This document shows positions 23,763-37,218 of a stretch of DNA of 55,000 nucleotides, in pieces. The first letter of the stretch is position 1. Every line of letters begins with the position of its first letter. This DNA is from Glandiceps talaboti (taxonomy: Eukaryota > Hemichordata > Enteropneusta > Spengelidae): NCBI RefSeq assembly GCF_964340395.1, contig NC_135565.1, forward strand, positions 3,719,142-3,774,141, given 5' to 3'. The position numbers and the translations under genes were made by a program. The notes beneath the pieces are model-generated. The model made no database searches, was not told the origin of the DNA, and saw only the letters and a program-made list of their open reading frames with translations.

Positions 23763-23940
23763 TTATATACATATATACATACATGCATGTATGCATGCAT
23801 GCATGCATGCATGCATACATACATACATACATACATACATACATACATACATTCATACATACATACGAAAACACATTGAAAAGTGTCAGACCGACACGAT
23901 TTACAAGCAAATGCTTATAAAAACTTTTGATCATAGGAAA
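22390..23940 (+). repeat. Dispersed repeat with CATC/CATA arrays, copies 5 and 6
   Basis: Full-length relative of 1-980. Its second array part is duplicated in tandem: 22979-23475 and 23489-23935 both run from cttacacaaagacctacc through gcagtattatacagatac, CATA/TGCA arrays and the cgaaaacacattgaaaag tail. The alternating CATA, CATG and TATG stretches form local palindromic GCATGCATGC runs. Confidence 0.88.
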
Positions 23941-25886
23941 ACGAGAACCCTCCAGTAAAACCTATCAGTTTAGAAGTTAAATAGTTAACAGATGTGTACT
24001 ATTGGATAACATGTGCTTGCAAACCTGTAATCTTTCTTTATTCTCCAATGGCAACTATACTTCAAAAGTGGCCGATTGTTAAAAGTGTCAAATATTATCT
24101 TGAACAAATATTTATCGTATCTTAATATTCTGATATGTAACTGTAAATATAACCCCTCCCCCCTCCCCAAGAACGTCTTGGCCAATGGATATCTTGACAG
24201 GAAACATCCCTATGCTAATCTAATTCCTATGACACACTGTATGAAAGAAATACCGGTACAAAACCGATTTGGAAAGAAACACGCCTATCCAGCACCACGT
24301 ATCTAATGCAATCCAGGACTGCATTAAGGTTGCAAATATGAACAGGAAACATTTTTGTAAAAGATATCACCTTTTCAAAAATGTTAGTGACTTTGTGATT
24401 TCGTATTTTTGTAATATTTTATTGCGAATCTTTTAATGGTTTGACTCATATATAAAACATTCATCAAACTTCATCAAATCACGCAGTCAGTTCCTTCTGT
24501 CTTACTTTATATAAAGTCTTAAAAATGTGTACATCGACAATTTAGACCATTTTGAACAAACTGATAATAAGGCATTACAAAAAATATGACGTCAACGACT
24601 CATCAAAGAGGTCAAAGTACAATGCATAACACGCATGTGACACGTGATTAGTCGAAGGTGTGGAATAATTCACTTTTAGGAAATTTAGTTTAAATTTAAA
24701 AGAGAATGACTATTTTTGTTGAACATGTTTGAGCTGATTTAGGAAGCATTATCACAACGACTAGTTTGATTTAAAAATAGACCAGCAAATATGGTAAATG
24801 TTTGATATAATTAACAAAGTAATGTACCATTGCATTGCTTGTCAAAGTCTTTAATAAAAAAATTCTAATCATTTTAATATGTTCATGTCAATAATGTAAA
24901 CGAGAAAAAGATATATGTTTTCTAATTTGACTAAGATCAAACGAGATATTGTTATCATTCAGTGGAAAATAAAATTATTGATAAACAAAAAAAAATTAGA
25001 TGAACTGTTTTAGTGAGTAAAAAACTGTTTATTACAAAAGTGATTGACTATATGTTGTATATTTCCTTAATTAGAACTGAGAATGTGTTTGAGTTTACTT
25101 GAACAAAGTAACAGAAGAAGTTTGAAACGTTTATAACAGAGGTGGACAGTATATTATAACCCTATCAAAGCTGTCCTTCAGTTCGTCGCAGTATTCCCAG
25201 AATTAAGATGTCGAGAAAATAGCCGTTCTTTTTCATTTGACCTGAGTTTTCTCGTTTAAACAACACAAATAAATATTTTCATATAATGATCAAGGCCGCT
25301 ACACGACATAGTATTATAGTTCATACAATTTCCGAAATTACGATAAACTTTTAATTATTGTTCAAATTTGAAAACTCTTAAAACGTGTGAAAGAAATGTA
25401 TTAATGCGAAGCATTGCGTCATCAACATTATCATAATTGTGTCGAAAATGTACCCTGTATCATAGAACACAGGGGAACTATGAAAAAACAGAGGTGCCAC
25501 CTGGCGCCGCTTTTTGTCGTGATATCGCACAGTAAATGTTGTTGAATATTTAACACCCCTCCCTTCAACATATTTCAAATTAATATTTGATATTAGTTCT
25601 CTAACTATACTTTATTTACATTGTAAAGTTGACGTATAAATAGTACATTAGTCATTACTTTCTCATTATCGAAGCAAAGTTATTGTGGACAAGTTGAAAA
25701 CTAACAGTCTCTAAACCGACTATTCCTAATTACAAAGTGGGGTGTCGGATGAATAAAGTAACTTCTCCCACGTGGACATTAGCACCACGCACATTTGCAT
25801 ATTTGTCATATAGTAGTTGCATCAACGAAGGGACTGTGTGAATATCTCTGCACGATTCAATATCTGATTTCTGTCATTTGATACAC
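23941..25886 (+). other. Upstream flank and probable 5' UTR exon of gene B
   Basis: Counterpart of 981-2872. The conserved donor acac|gtaagttgg follows 25886. Relative to copy A about 30 bp are missing near 25807 (between the ATTTGCAT octamer and the exon), so the promoter-proximal spacing differs between the two genes. No other gene seen. Confidence 0.5.
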
Positions 25887-26032
25887 GTAAGTTGGTTTAC
25901 TTTCTCCTAGCATTGTCTCTTCTTTGACAAGATACTTTAACAATTTTTGGTAGAAATTGTCAACAGATAGAGTTTTCATCAACATTATACTTTAACTATT
26001 TAAATTGACGTCCATGATTTCAGGTAAACAAG

Positions 26033-26107
26033 ATGAAAGGAGTTGCAATTTGTTTGTTGCTGGTAGGTGTAGCATTCATTTCTACGCTCAAAGCTGAGAA
26101 GAGAGGG
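26033..26107 (+). CDS. Gene B coding exon 1: signal peptide
   Basis: Encodes the same 25 residues as the gene A exon, with the same acceptor nine bases before the ATG and donor ggg|gtaagc, phase 0. Confidence 0.9.
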
Positions 26108-26168
26108 GTAAGCATTACAGTTCCTACCTACCTATATGTATCCATCTGTACGTCTGTATGTCAATCTA

Positions 26169-26239
<71 letters not shown>

Positions 26240-29200
26240 CTATCTATTTTACAAGCTGGTATCACAACGTGCGTGACAATAAGCTAAACATACAAATAAA
26301 CTAATGGTGTCTAGATTTTTAAGTACACAAAACTGTTAAGAAAGTCAACTTCTGATATTGATCTCATCATTTCGAGGGAACAGACAATGATATAGACTTC
26401 CTGTGTGTACTTCATTGAGTAATCATACTTGCCGTCGAAATTAGTATCGAGGTATGAAACAGCTACCTCTCGGAGAGACATTAATTTTAAAGTAACAAAA
26501 AACCGATCAAAATGCGAAAAATTATTGTTTTTAATTAAAAATTTAAATCGAAATAAGAAAACTTCTTGTTCCGATGTCTTTTCCATTGGTTGCAGACTTC
26601 GTCTTCTTTGTAATCTTAATTTCATATTAAGTTATGGAATGTTTGACTCATGGAATAAATCAAAATGTGTTAAACTAAAAACAAATCTTACTATTTAATA
26701 ATGCCATACTCAACTAAACATCAAATATGTTTGAAATTTCATTCATAATTAGTTGCATTATTCCCATTCTGTAAAAAGGATACAGTTGCAGTTAACTCTA
26801 TCGAGTATGATTGTAAGCTAAATGAAATACCACAGTGTTCTAAAATAGAGATATGGTATTTTGATAAGCTAAGGCAAGTTATTTACTAAATGAAAATAAA
26901 AAAACCCGAAAAATAAAAAGTAAAAAATAATAAAACCGTGAAGCCTACACATTACACTTTAAATTCATGGTAAATATTCGACAGGTAGACGCCAAGTTTC
27001 TCTTTATTTTTATTCATAAGTGATAACGAATGCTGTAGCACAGTCTTAGCAGCAAAAATAAATCATTTCACTGCTTATTACATTAACCGAAAACCCCAAA
27101 AGCTTTCAGAAAATCATACTGAGAATGTGCCATACTAATCTGAAAATATGTTCATGATATAATTATTACATGCAGTTATCTCCATCTTATCAAAGCAAGA
27201 TTCAGACCATTCTTTTGATGACAAATCCTTGCCTCCTTTAACCATTCATACACCCAACCATCTATCCACCCATCTACCTCTAGCCATCCATCCACCAACC
27301 CACCCATCCATCCATCCATCCATCCATCCATTCATCCATCCATCCATCCATCCATCCATCCATCACCATCCATCCATCCATCCATCCATCCATCCATCCA
27401 TCCATCCATTTCCCTTAAGTCTCCTATTTCGCCTCTTTGATGTATGTTCAGTTTACCTTAAAGGGGTTCGCTTAAAGTGTGATCTTCAATGATTTGCTGT
27501 AAAAAAATTGAAAATATGTTTTCTCTTTGCGCCGACATTACAATATTTTTTCTTCTTGTGATGAAATTGTTGATTTTATTGTTGTAAAACAATCAGTACC
27601 ATTATATTTAAAGTTACAAAGTTTATTAATCTTTCTGCTTACCAACCCTGAAACGATTATTGATCTATAATAATAATCATAATATTATTATTAATAATAA
27701 TCTTTAATTATACTGGATAGTTCTTTAAGTATATAAATACTTGTCTCGCAAGAGGTCCAGTGAGGGCCATCTCTCATGGGTTCATAGTCTATCTGCTAGA
27801 TCTCGGATGTTCTTCTGATAGAAGACGACACACGACTGAACGTCACTATCGAGGATGGAACATCCAAGGTCTAGCAAATGTCATCAGGATATAAATAACT
27901 GCCAATCAGAGAACTGTATTAGCGACAAACACAAACAGAGGACAATAGCTAATTTTTTATGCATATTCATCTCAAGGAGGGGCTTGTAAAAATAACCACC
28001 AATGCGTTAACTAAAATGTGTGAGTGACAATGTCTACACACTCATCAAACACAATTACCATAAACTGATAAGACATTGTAATGACCTGCATGCAGAGATT
28101 GAATATATTAAAGTATATATATGCATACATGGCCCAACCCACTAATCTCAATGGAATGTCATGTCTGAAAATGACATTTGCTAGACTGTTCAGGCAAGCC
28201 CTCACTGCGAACTTCGTTCATTTATAGTATCGAAAGAAAGCCTGAACGTCTAGCAGCAGCAAGAATAGTGGGTTCAGTGTTAAGGAGTGTTCAGGAGGAA
28301 ACTGGAGTACCCGAGGAAACCTGCATTGTTCGGTGGAGTCAAACTGAATGACACCCTTCTTACTTGGTAAATTCGTGGTAAATTTAATCGAACCCTGAAT
28401 GGGGTTCGAACCCGGACTGCAGTAGTAAGAGGCAAGTGGTTTAACCACTCGGCCACAGATAATCCAATGTATTTGACTCTGATTTTTTTGTAAATGTTAT
28501 CGAATCTAACGTGGCCCATGCTACTTAAAAAATTAAAGTGTTGGTTGAAATATTAGTTCAACTCTTTTCATCGTTTGAATCAGCTACTGATTTTCTTCCT
28601 CATTCTAAATGCATACATAATGTTCGTTTACAATAGGCCTCCATCAAATGCATCAATGTTACCTTAAGCCATTTGATGGTACGCTTGTAAATATTATTGC
28701 ACAAACTAGACGAAGACAAAAATCAAAACCAATCAGTTATATTATTCTCTGATGAGCCTAAAAAGAAGGCATAATAATGCAATATTTGTCATAATTGTCA
28801 GCCCCACTCGTTTCCACAAAGCGTCCCCGGCGACCATTAAATCAGTATTCTCAATTAAGTTAACTAAAATTTCATTTTTTTCTCAACATTCTTGACTTTT
28901 AGTCACCTATTGACAACACTCGTCATAGCCTGAATCCTAAGCATTCTCTCTATGACGTCACAAATTGCGTGATCTAGATGGTACCGGAAATAACTGAAAA
29001 TTCTCAAAGTAAATCCGACAAAAACAGACTGAAAAACTATAGTTTTTATGGTGTTTGCAGACGGGTTTTGAGTTTTAAAACCAGAGTACGTTTCACCAGC
29101 ATGTCGTCTAGCAAAATAACAGTATAATAGTGAATGTGAGTATTTGGAATTACCTTTAAGTTAGGTATGCTATTATGTAAATAGTATTCATCTTTTTCAA

Positions 29201-31300
29201 GTGAGAATCCAACCAATAGTTTTATATTTCAAAACTAACCTCTCGACATTACAGTGTAGTTCTATTTGTACATCTCATCTCTGTAACTCATACACATTTT
29301 CTCACACCTTACCATTCATTGTGTCCTGCTTTTCATATTTGTGTGTCAGTTTGTTATTTCAACTTCAGACGTGTTATTGTAATTTCACATTGATCTTTCC
29401 CTTACTGTGCTTAAAGCACTAAACAGTTGTTATCAAGGGCATGGAAAGGTAATGACGTAACTAGCCTGACTCCTTGGAGCATACAATTCCAATGTGGTCC
29501 CTATTTATACAATTGGGTTGACTGGAGCACCATCATAATTAAAATTCTGTCAAAGGATATTAGTCATTGAGAAACAAATGATAGCAGTTAGGCGTGATCC
29601 ACCAATGTCCATGATTTGATCCGGCCACCTCAGCATTTGACAACCATCGAATGATATATATGATAACATCGTTATGTTATTAAGATGAAGATATTGTTTC
29701 ACTTTGTTGTCTCCCCCCCCCGTTAACTTGATGGCCGAGTATGTAAACACCCCATAACTTGATGTCGAAATAAGTAAATACCCCCTAACTTAATGGCAGA
29801 AAATGTAATCACCCCTAACTTGATGGCAAATATTGAAATACTTCCCAACCTGGTGGCAGAACTAAACACTCCTAATTTTATGAAAAACATGTATATAATT
29901 AGATTTGTGGTTCCAAGAATGAAGTTCATTGCAGACAAATCGAAACATCTCCATTGTTTCAAATTCACCATACCAAATAAAGTGACTGTATTTCCCTCTC
30001 CTCCCCTTACTTCACTATTCTGCATGTCCGACTAGGTATCTGACGGTATTGAGAAGATCAAGCGGGGAAAAAGTAAGTACAGTAACTATGCATTAAAAAG
30101 ATGCCTGCATCGAACGGCCAGCCTAGATGTTTCTGAAAAAAGTTGTTTACAAAAAAGGTTTCACACCTGACCGCTGCTTGAGAGGTTTTCAATAACTGTG
30201 CCAGATTCATTGTTAACCAGAAGTAAATTGAATGTCTTCGGTAAGGGCAACGTTTTGAGATTGTTGTTCCTACAGACAATTGTTGGAATACAACAGAACA
30301 TATGTAATAAGTTATTTTTTCTCATTGATTGCTATTTGCTCATTGCTGTTAGTGATCTCCTGGCCAACAACAACATGTACTGTGACATTTGTTGAGAATG
30401 TAAAAAAAATAAGTGCATTGTCGTACCACTTTAGACAACATTTCCTGACGAGAAACTATTTTTTCCTTTTTAGTGGCCTACAAAAATATGCCAATAATTT
30501 ATCAAAACTAAAAGCTACATCAATAATATTTTCAGGACAAGTGCGCTTTCGTATCGCAAATGCATGTGTCAAATTATATTGAATTTGAAGTGTGCATTCT
30601 TGAGATATAGCCTGATTATGTAAATTTCTCGTTAATGTTCTTGGGATGTTTACCGAAACCTAATCAGTTCTTGTCACTACCCTACAGAACACATGCAATA
30701 AATTTCGTTTGAATTGAGCCAGTCGTGTTTTAGAAAATGGTGATAAAGTCGCACCACTTAAGACGACATTTCCTGACGAGAAACTATTTTTTTCTTTTTG
30801 TGGCCAATCGAAAATATTCCAATAACTTATTAAAACTTAAAGCTACATTAGTAATATTTTCAGGACAGGTGCGCTTTGGTATTGCAAATGTGTGTACAAA
30901 GTTATAATGAATTTGAAGCGGGCATTCCTGAGATATAGCCTAATTACCGAAAATCATTAATTATAACTCTTCCTTACGGAAGAAAAAAGGAACGTCAAGA
31001 TGAACCACTAAAGAGAGCCTGGAATGTCAATATATTAGTGACCTTTAAAACATACATTGTATGTACTCAAGGCTTACACACCCAAACAAAGAAATGAGAT
31101 TAGTTACTTTGTATGTATGTATGTATGTATGTATGTATGTATGTATGTATGTATGTATATGTATGTATGTATGTATGTATGTAGAAAAAAGAAATGCATA
31201 AGGAACATGTGAGACAGTCCGAATAAATAGCTGTAATCCGACGTTTCGAGATATTCAAAGGCAAGACATAATTAGGTAAACACGAAAAAGTGTATGTATG

Positions 31301-31371
<71 letters not shown>

Positions 31372-34300
31372 TCTTTATTGTATCTTTATCCAAATCTGGA
31401 CATCAGACCTATTCACAATAAATAAGGAAAATAACCTTACAATAACAATACAGAGAAAAACAAAGAAAATACACCTTAGCAGGGTGTCAAAAACGGCTTA
31501 TGTTCAAAATATTTATGTATTTGTTTTTTCGAAGCAGCTGACAGTGTACCACTCTCTAAGTTTGAAGCATGTGTATGTGTATTTAGCCTCTTCTTTAATT
31601 ATATTCTCATTTTTTACTGTTCATCATATTAAGGAATTTTTCTGTGTCGGACAAATCTGGGGGCCATATTTTAAAGTGTGCTAATATTGATTTTCTTTCG
31701 TCCGTGAACATTTTACAGTTTAAGGTAAAATGTTGCTCGTCTTCAATTTCATTGGTTTGGCACATGGGGCATGTACTACTGGCTATGTCTTGTTTATTGT
31801 GTCTACCTGTTTCTATTTTTAGTTTGTGTGAACTTATCCTTAGTTTTGTCAGAGCAGATCTATGGAGAGGATTTTTTATAATGCTTAAATATTTCTCACA
31901 AGTAGTATCTTTTTTTATTTGTCTATACGTACGGAGTTTATTTTTATGGTTTTGTCCTTTGTTATCATTGTATAATATGTCTATGGATTGTCTGTCATAC
32001 AGTTCTTTTAGTTTCTCTTTCACTATATTAATTAGTTTAGAATCACCTTCTGTAGCTATTTCTGTCCATTCCTCCTCCATATTTATTAATTTTAAGATCT
32101 GCTTGATACCTGTTACCCAGTTTTGTGTCCTCACCCGCTCCATTTCTATACCCAGTTTGAATGCTTCATTTACAAGAGAATCTGTTGGTTTCTGTTTAAT
32201 TTTTATCCAATACTTTACTGCTTGTATTAAGCTAAATAAAATTTGAGGGCTACGTCCTAGTTCTAGTAAACATGCTAAATTGTGTGATTTGGGGCTAACC
32301 TAGAGTAAAAATTTACAGAATCGTGTATGCATTTTTTCACTGGGGTTTGTAATATTTGTTAAATTTGTTGAAGGGTTGATAACATCACCAGCCCAGACCT
32401 CACTGCAGTACAGTAGGATTGGTCTGATGTTGGCATCAAACATTTGCAGATTTAATTTAACTGGTATCTGGCCCTCTGAGAACAAATATTGTTTTAATTC
32501 AAAACATGCTTTCAATGCCCTGTTGGTTAGATCTTGCTGGGCCTTTGTTGAGTTTTCCTGTAGTGTTTAGTTTTATGCCTAGATATGTGTATGATGAGAC
32601 TCTTGTAAGTTCAAGATTGTTCAGGTAGAATTTTTGTTTCTGCATGTTTTTTCCTGATTTATTAAAAACACTTGTTTTTGATTTCGCTATGTTAATATCC
32701 AGTTGCCATTTTTTTGCAGTACGTTGCTACAGCATTTAAAGCATTTTGTAGACCTGAACTGGATTCTGATAACAATAGTAGGTCATCAGCATATAGCAGA
32801 CAAGGTATATCATTATTCAAGAGTCTTGGGGGATCAATTTGGGTTTCTTCCAGTTGCTTCTTAAAGTCATTTATGTATATGTTGAACAGTAGAGGGCTTA
32901 GTCCATCTCCTTGCCTAATGCCTCTTTTGACTGGAAAAGCTTTTGACAATCCATTATTTGTTTTGATACAACTTAAAGAATTGGAATAAATTGAATTTAC
33001 CACATTCAGAAATTTACCAGAAATGCCACTTTTTCGGAGTTTGCATATCAGGCCTTGATGCCATATGCAGTCAAAGGCCTTTTTGAAATCTATGAAGCAA
33101 GCAAATATATGTTTACTGTGGTTTAAATATTTTGTGAGTAGCTGTTTTAATACAAATATATGGTCTGCTGTGCTGAATTTTGGAATAAAACCAATCTGTT
33201 CCTTAATGATAATTTTTTTCTCCTTTAGGTGTCCTAATGGTCTATGTTAAAGCATTGATGTAAATAGTTTATTTAGGCTGTTAAGTAATGTTATACCCCT
33301 GTAATTATTAGCATCTGATTTGTCTCCTTTCTTAAAAATTGGTATTATTATGCCTGTGTTCCAGTTTTAGGGGATGTGTCCACTGTCCAAAATTAGGTTA
33401 AACAGAATGTGTATGGGTCTGATTAATATATGTCTGCTTGCTTTGATCATTTCATTTCTAATTTTGTCAATTTCAGGGGCTTGATTGATGATTAATTGCA
33501 TTATGGATTTCCAATATATTTGTTAAGATATGATGGATTTGCAGAATTTGTGTAGCTATGTTATTCCTGCATGTTTATGTTCATGTTGTCACTGGTGTTA
33601 TTCACGTCTTTGAAGTGTTCATACAGTTTGTTATCATTAATGTATTCAAGGTTGCCATGTTTTTTCTCGTCTAGGGTTGGATCTTCCTAAACCTTCCAGT
33701 TTAGTCAGTATTGAGCTTTGAAATTCTTTTTCTTTTTAACGAGCCTTGTGTATTCTTTTTCTAGTTTATAACATTCTTGTCTATGTTGTTTGTTGAATGG
33801 ATCTCTGCTTAGTTTTAATGATTGTGATCTAATAGTTTTTTTTTTGATATTGCTTAGTTCTTTTGTGTACCATATTTTTGGTTCTTTGTTCTTGTCTTTT
33901 TTTCGGTTTACTTGGTTTATTTATTTTCTTTTTTAGGCATCTGTCAGCTGCTTCGAGATATATATGAGTAAGCTTAGTACAGGCATCATCTACTGATTTC
34001 TTTTCGATATTAAATTTCTCCAAGCAAAATTTGGCTATTAGCAATGCAATGTGTGTGTGTGTATGTATGTATGTATGTATGTATGTATGTATGTATGTAT
34101 GTATGTATGTATGTATGTATGTATGTATGTATGTATGTTCATTGTATGTATGTATGTATGTATGTATGTATGTATGTATGTATGTATGTATGTATGTATG
34201 TGTGTGTGTATGTATGTATGTATGTATGTATGTATGTATGTATGTATGTATGTATGTATGTATGCATGCATGCGTGCGTGCGTGCGTGCATGTATGTTTT

Positions 34301-35896
34301 ATTTTATATTTCAGCATTCTTAAAACTTGACAAAGAAGCAAAGAGTTTTCTCCACGGACGTTCAAAGCGAAGTACCCATAGCATTGGTGAAGAATGTTGT
34401 CAGGAAACTTGTACAGCAGAGGAATTGGAGGAAAACACTCCCGATGCGGCGACGAAAGTAAGTTCGGATCAGTTTGATCTTATGCATTTAAAGGGTATAT
34501 TTGCCATGGGCTTGGAATGGGAGTCAGCAGAAACAAATTATTCAATGGTTGAATGGTTCATGAGTACAAAAGACTACACACTTCAGTGGAAAACAGCTGT
34601 CATGAATATTGAGTGTTCAACCATTGAATAATTTATTTTTGCTGACGTCCATAATGGAATAGCTCGTAGCTAATATACCTCATACATGCGCAAGGTGTGC
34701 TTGATGATGTAAAATCATAAAATGACTCTCCAGAAACCAAATGTTTATGGAAAAGTCTCTATATCCTAAAGTGGCATTCCCCTTTAATTGTAACTAGTGC
34801 TTGGCATCGTGGGATGTAAGTGTTTGTGATTTTACTGAACACTTAGCAAGTTTTCCCCTCTCTAATTCATCCATTCATAGGATTATAAACTAGATGGTCA
34901 TTATCAGAAAACTCTGTTAAAGGGACACAAGCTGAATTGATACGTTTCGGAGCGTAATTTTTACTATATCTTTGAAGACTACGCACAATATTCTATAATC
35001 CTCATTTGCAATTGAGTGAATTCAAACCTGGTGTTAATAAGGTATTGCCTATAAACTACCCTGTGACGCAATTTAATAAACGTATAAACTGTAGAGGAAA
35101 CCCCTGCTACGTCAAACATCTTTTCTAACAATACCGGAAGACAATTGTAACGTTATAGATGGTATGCATTGGCATTCATTTGTTACCTTCAGGCATTTTA
35201 ACATATACGATAAATTACAACATTTTATGATGGAATTTCCCATTGATCCTGCAAACTTTTGAAATGAGGCCTATAACCGTAGGAAAACCTTCATTTACAA
35301 CTGAGACGTATGTGATATGTATTTGATATTCTTTGTCCTATAAGCTAGAGGGCTGCATGTGGCTCCTTTTACTTAAGTATTCTATAATTTTGTAAGTCCA
35401 CATTGGACACCTTAATAAGCAATACTATAATATAACAGTGTTTTTTTATGTACGTATTTTCACTAAGTCTAGTCAACAGAAGCTTTCAAACTAAGCTTTT
35501 GCTACTTACAGTACATGTACTCTTAATATTGCGTTTTAATTCGTTTTTTCAATTTATTTATTTATAGCTAGAATACGTTGAAGAACACAGTGCAAGTAAG
35601 TCACAATAAAGCATAATTAAGGTTTTCTTTTGGAATATAGTGTGTAACAACATTTGTCTGTAGATATGATATCTCTATAAAAGTGACCAGATGGATGAAC
35701 AATATGGGTATTCGTTTTGGTTGTTTCTTTCTAATTTGAAATAAAAAAATATGGAAGAACACAAACAATGTAAATCCACAAACATAGGAAAAATACAACA
35801 ACGAACAATTGTACAAAGTGGTTGTTGTTTAGAATAGAGACAGCGGGTAAGACAAAAGACTATTCTAAAAGTATTTGTTAACTATGGGTGGACGGT

Positions 35897-35991
<95 letters not shown>

Positions 35992-36680
35992 ACAGGATCA
36001 CAAAATCCGTGTTTCGGTGGGACTTCACTTTATTTCTTGCATCAAAAAATTGGTGTCATGATGTATTTAAGATTTTCTCAGAATTAGGGTTACAACATAA
36101 ATTCGGCAACTTGGAACCAATAACTGCTGATGAAGCAATTGTATTATTAAGAAATGTTCATGCCAACAAATGGGAATCAGAAATAATAACAAAACCCAAG
36201 TTGAGAACATATATTACTTTCAAAAAACTTACGGAAAAGAAAATGATTTGCTAGAGGGAACGTCCCGTGCAAAACGTGACAGAAAATGTGATTTCTGTCA
36301 AAACTCACCAGAGGATGAAATACATTTTATGTTTAGCTGTAATTTAAACAAGGATCTAAGGAAAGCATTAATGGATAAAATAATAACGTCAATGCCAAAC
36401 TTTAGTCATATGTACATATACGATAAACTATGCCATTTAATGTTAACATTTCCCATTGATACCGCAAACTTTCTACACTAAGCATTTAATCGTAGGAAAA
36501 CCTGTGACATTTATCTATGTATTTTGAAATTTTCTTTTGTGTCCTATAAGCCAGAGGGCTAGATGTAGCTCTTTTGTTTGTAAATTTTGTTTAAGTATTG
36601 TATAATTTAAATAAGTCCACATAAGACACCTTGATGAACAATAACATAACATAACATAACAAGTAGTAGTAGTAGTAGTG

Positions 36681-36725
<45 letters not shown>

Positions 36726-36759
36726 AACTAGTAGTAGTAATAGTAGCAGAGTAGTAGTA

Positions 36760-36810
<51 letters not shown>

Positions 36811-37134
36811 ATTGCTTCATAATAGTGACATAAAGTAATAAGATAAGTGAAAAAAGTAATTGTACATTGAGTGTGAGAACAATATACTAACTTTGATACA
36901 AAGTTTCATTCCGTCTTAACAAAGCGGCTTCAATTACTCCTAGTACTACGCCAGTTGTTGAATACTACATAGTGGGGTTCGCAATTGTCTTATACTTCCA
37001 CTTTGTTCACACTTAATTTTGTTACTATTTTTTGATTACCCTTACAGTACTGTGCATACCGTATGGTAGATAAACAATTATGTTGTGGTGACTGATACTG
37101 ATTACTTTTGTATATGTGGTTGTCATTTAACAAC

Positions 37135-37218
<84 letters not shown>

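Noticed and set aside
34315-34457. Insulin/IGF A-chain reading of the exon (KR site followed by CC-x3-C)
   Set aside because: The fourth A-chain cysteine is replaced by Thr, no B-chain exon is upstream, and the E-x3-E-x-C signature, propeptide pattern, 28-nt next exon and phases fit a Gla module better.
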